Source: Herbaspirillum sp. alder98 (GTDB lineage Bacteria > Pseudomonadota > Gammaproteobacteria > Burkholderiales > Burkholderiaceae_D). Taken from it: DNA of 64,000 bases. Position numbers and translations under genes: made by a program. The notes under the pieces are model-generated. The model was not told the DNA's origin. It searched no databases and saw only the letters and a list, made by a program, of their open reading frames with translations. The DNA lies in contig NZ_JAIUCY010000004.1 of the NCBI RefSeq assembly GCF_020179755.1, forward strand, positions 372,001 to 436,000, given 5' to 3'. Within the stretch, counting starts at the first letter, position 1, and each line of letters opens with the position of its first letter. This document shows positions 63,776 through 64,000 of the stretch, in pieces.

Positions 63776-64000
63776 GCTTGCTCCGGAGTGAAGTTCTTCT
63801 TGATGCCGGCCCAGCACTGCTGGTAATCGCGTTGCAGCGTAGGCGATTCCAGCGCGTGGCGGGTGGGACGGATGATGTGTCGGGTCTCGAACATGAAGGC
63901 CATCGTGTGATCGACCTTGACGGGCTGGCTGGTGTCGGCGCGGCTGGCCTTGTCGAACGTCGCCGCATCGGGACCATGTCCGCTCATGCAATTATGCAGG
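63772..64000 (-). CDS. hmgA: Homogentisate 1,2-dioxygenase, C-terminal part (cut by window edge)
   Basis: The last 75 or so codons of an open frame enter from the right edge. [20 protein letters not shown], then [19 protein letters not shown], is the conserved C-terminus of homogentisate dioxygenase, including the histidine of SGHGPD near the iron site. The enzyme opens the homogentisate ring to maleylacetoacetate. Its stop overlaps the fahA start by 4 bases. Start codon and most of the protein are outside the window. Confidence 0.93.
   Translation of the reverse strand, partial: LHNCMSGHGPDAATFDKASRADTSQPVKVDHTMAFMFETRHIIRPTRHALESPTLQRDYQQCWAGIKKNFTPEQA

Overview
The window is a GC-rich chromosomal segment from a betaproteobacterium. 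Gene content and order (kdsB, Trm112, lpxK, exbD/exbB and divergent xseA; the homogentisate operon; a fused indolepyruvate oxidoreductase; a FecI/FecR/receptor set) point to Burkholderiales, most likely an Oxalobacteraceae of Herbaspirillum type. That assignment is inferred from protein style and synteny, not from a marker gene. I found 64 protein-coding genes, including one N-terminal gene fragment and one gene cut by the window edge. I saw no rRNA or tRNA genes, no CRISPR array and no insertion sequence.

Layout. 0.1-7.6 kb: a probable organosulfur-scavenging group (two MetQ-type binding proteins, an LLM flavin monooxygenase preceded by a truncated DUF3088 leader, an acyl-CoA-dehydrogenase-like monooxygenase), with an esterase, a DUF4105 membrane protein and a sirtuin. 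7.6-11.5 kb: a PAS-GGDEF-EAL protein and a DUF3311 plus sodium-solute symporter pair. 11.9-23.6 kb: mainly minus-strand housekeeping and envelope genes (delta-9 desaturase, MscS channel, PLD, rsmB, purN, adk, kdsB, lpxK, exbB/exbD), interrupted by a secreted RNase Sa-like ribonuclease with its barstar-type inhibitor and a patatin. 23.8-28.4 kb: xseA, sodB behind a Fur-like box, an SDR, OsmC and a DedA-rhodanese fusion.

28.6-33.8 kb is a glucarate catabolism locus: MFS permease, glucarate dehydratase, sterol-desaturase-like protein and a LacI/GntR-type repressor. Three copies of one 14-bp operator tie the repressor to gudD and to itself. 34.0-39.0 kb has an aldo/keto reductase and an iron-uptake set (ECF sigma, FecR, TonB receptor) behind a Fur-like palindrome. 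39.2-49.9 kb is accessory: three MFS transporters, MarR, a lone receiver domain, two small exported cysteine-containing proteins, a Fic protein behind a striking 13-bp inverted repeat, arsC, a VOC protein and a chemoreceptor. 50.0-55.8 kb has LysR, a JmjC-like cupin, a histidine kinase-SDR pair, lrgAB and Lrp. 56-64 kb is aromatic amino-acid catabolism: indolepyruvate oxidoreductase, then maiA-fahA-hmgA, with hmgA running off the right edge.

The strongest non-coding signals are the repeated half-sites in front of fic, the shared operator of the glucarate regulon, a Fur-like box in a long leader before sodB, and a family of REP-like hairpin repeats at four places between genes.
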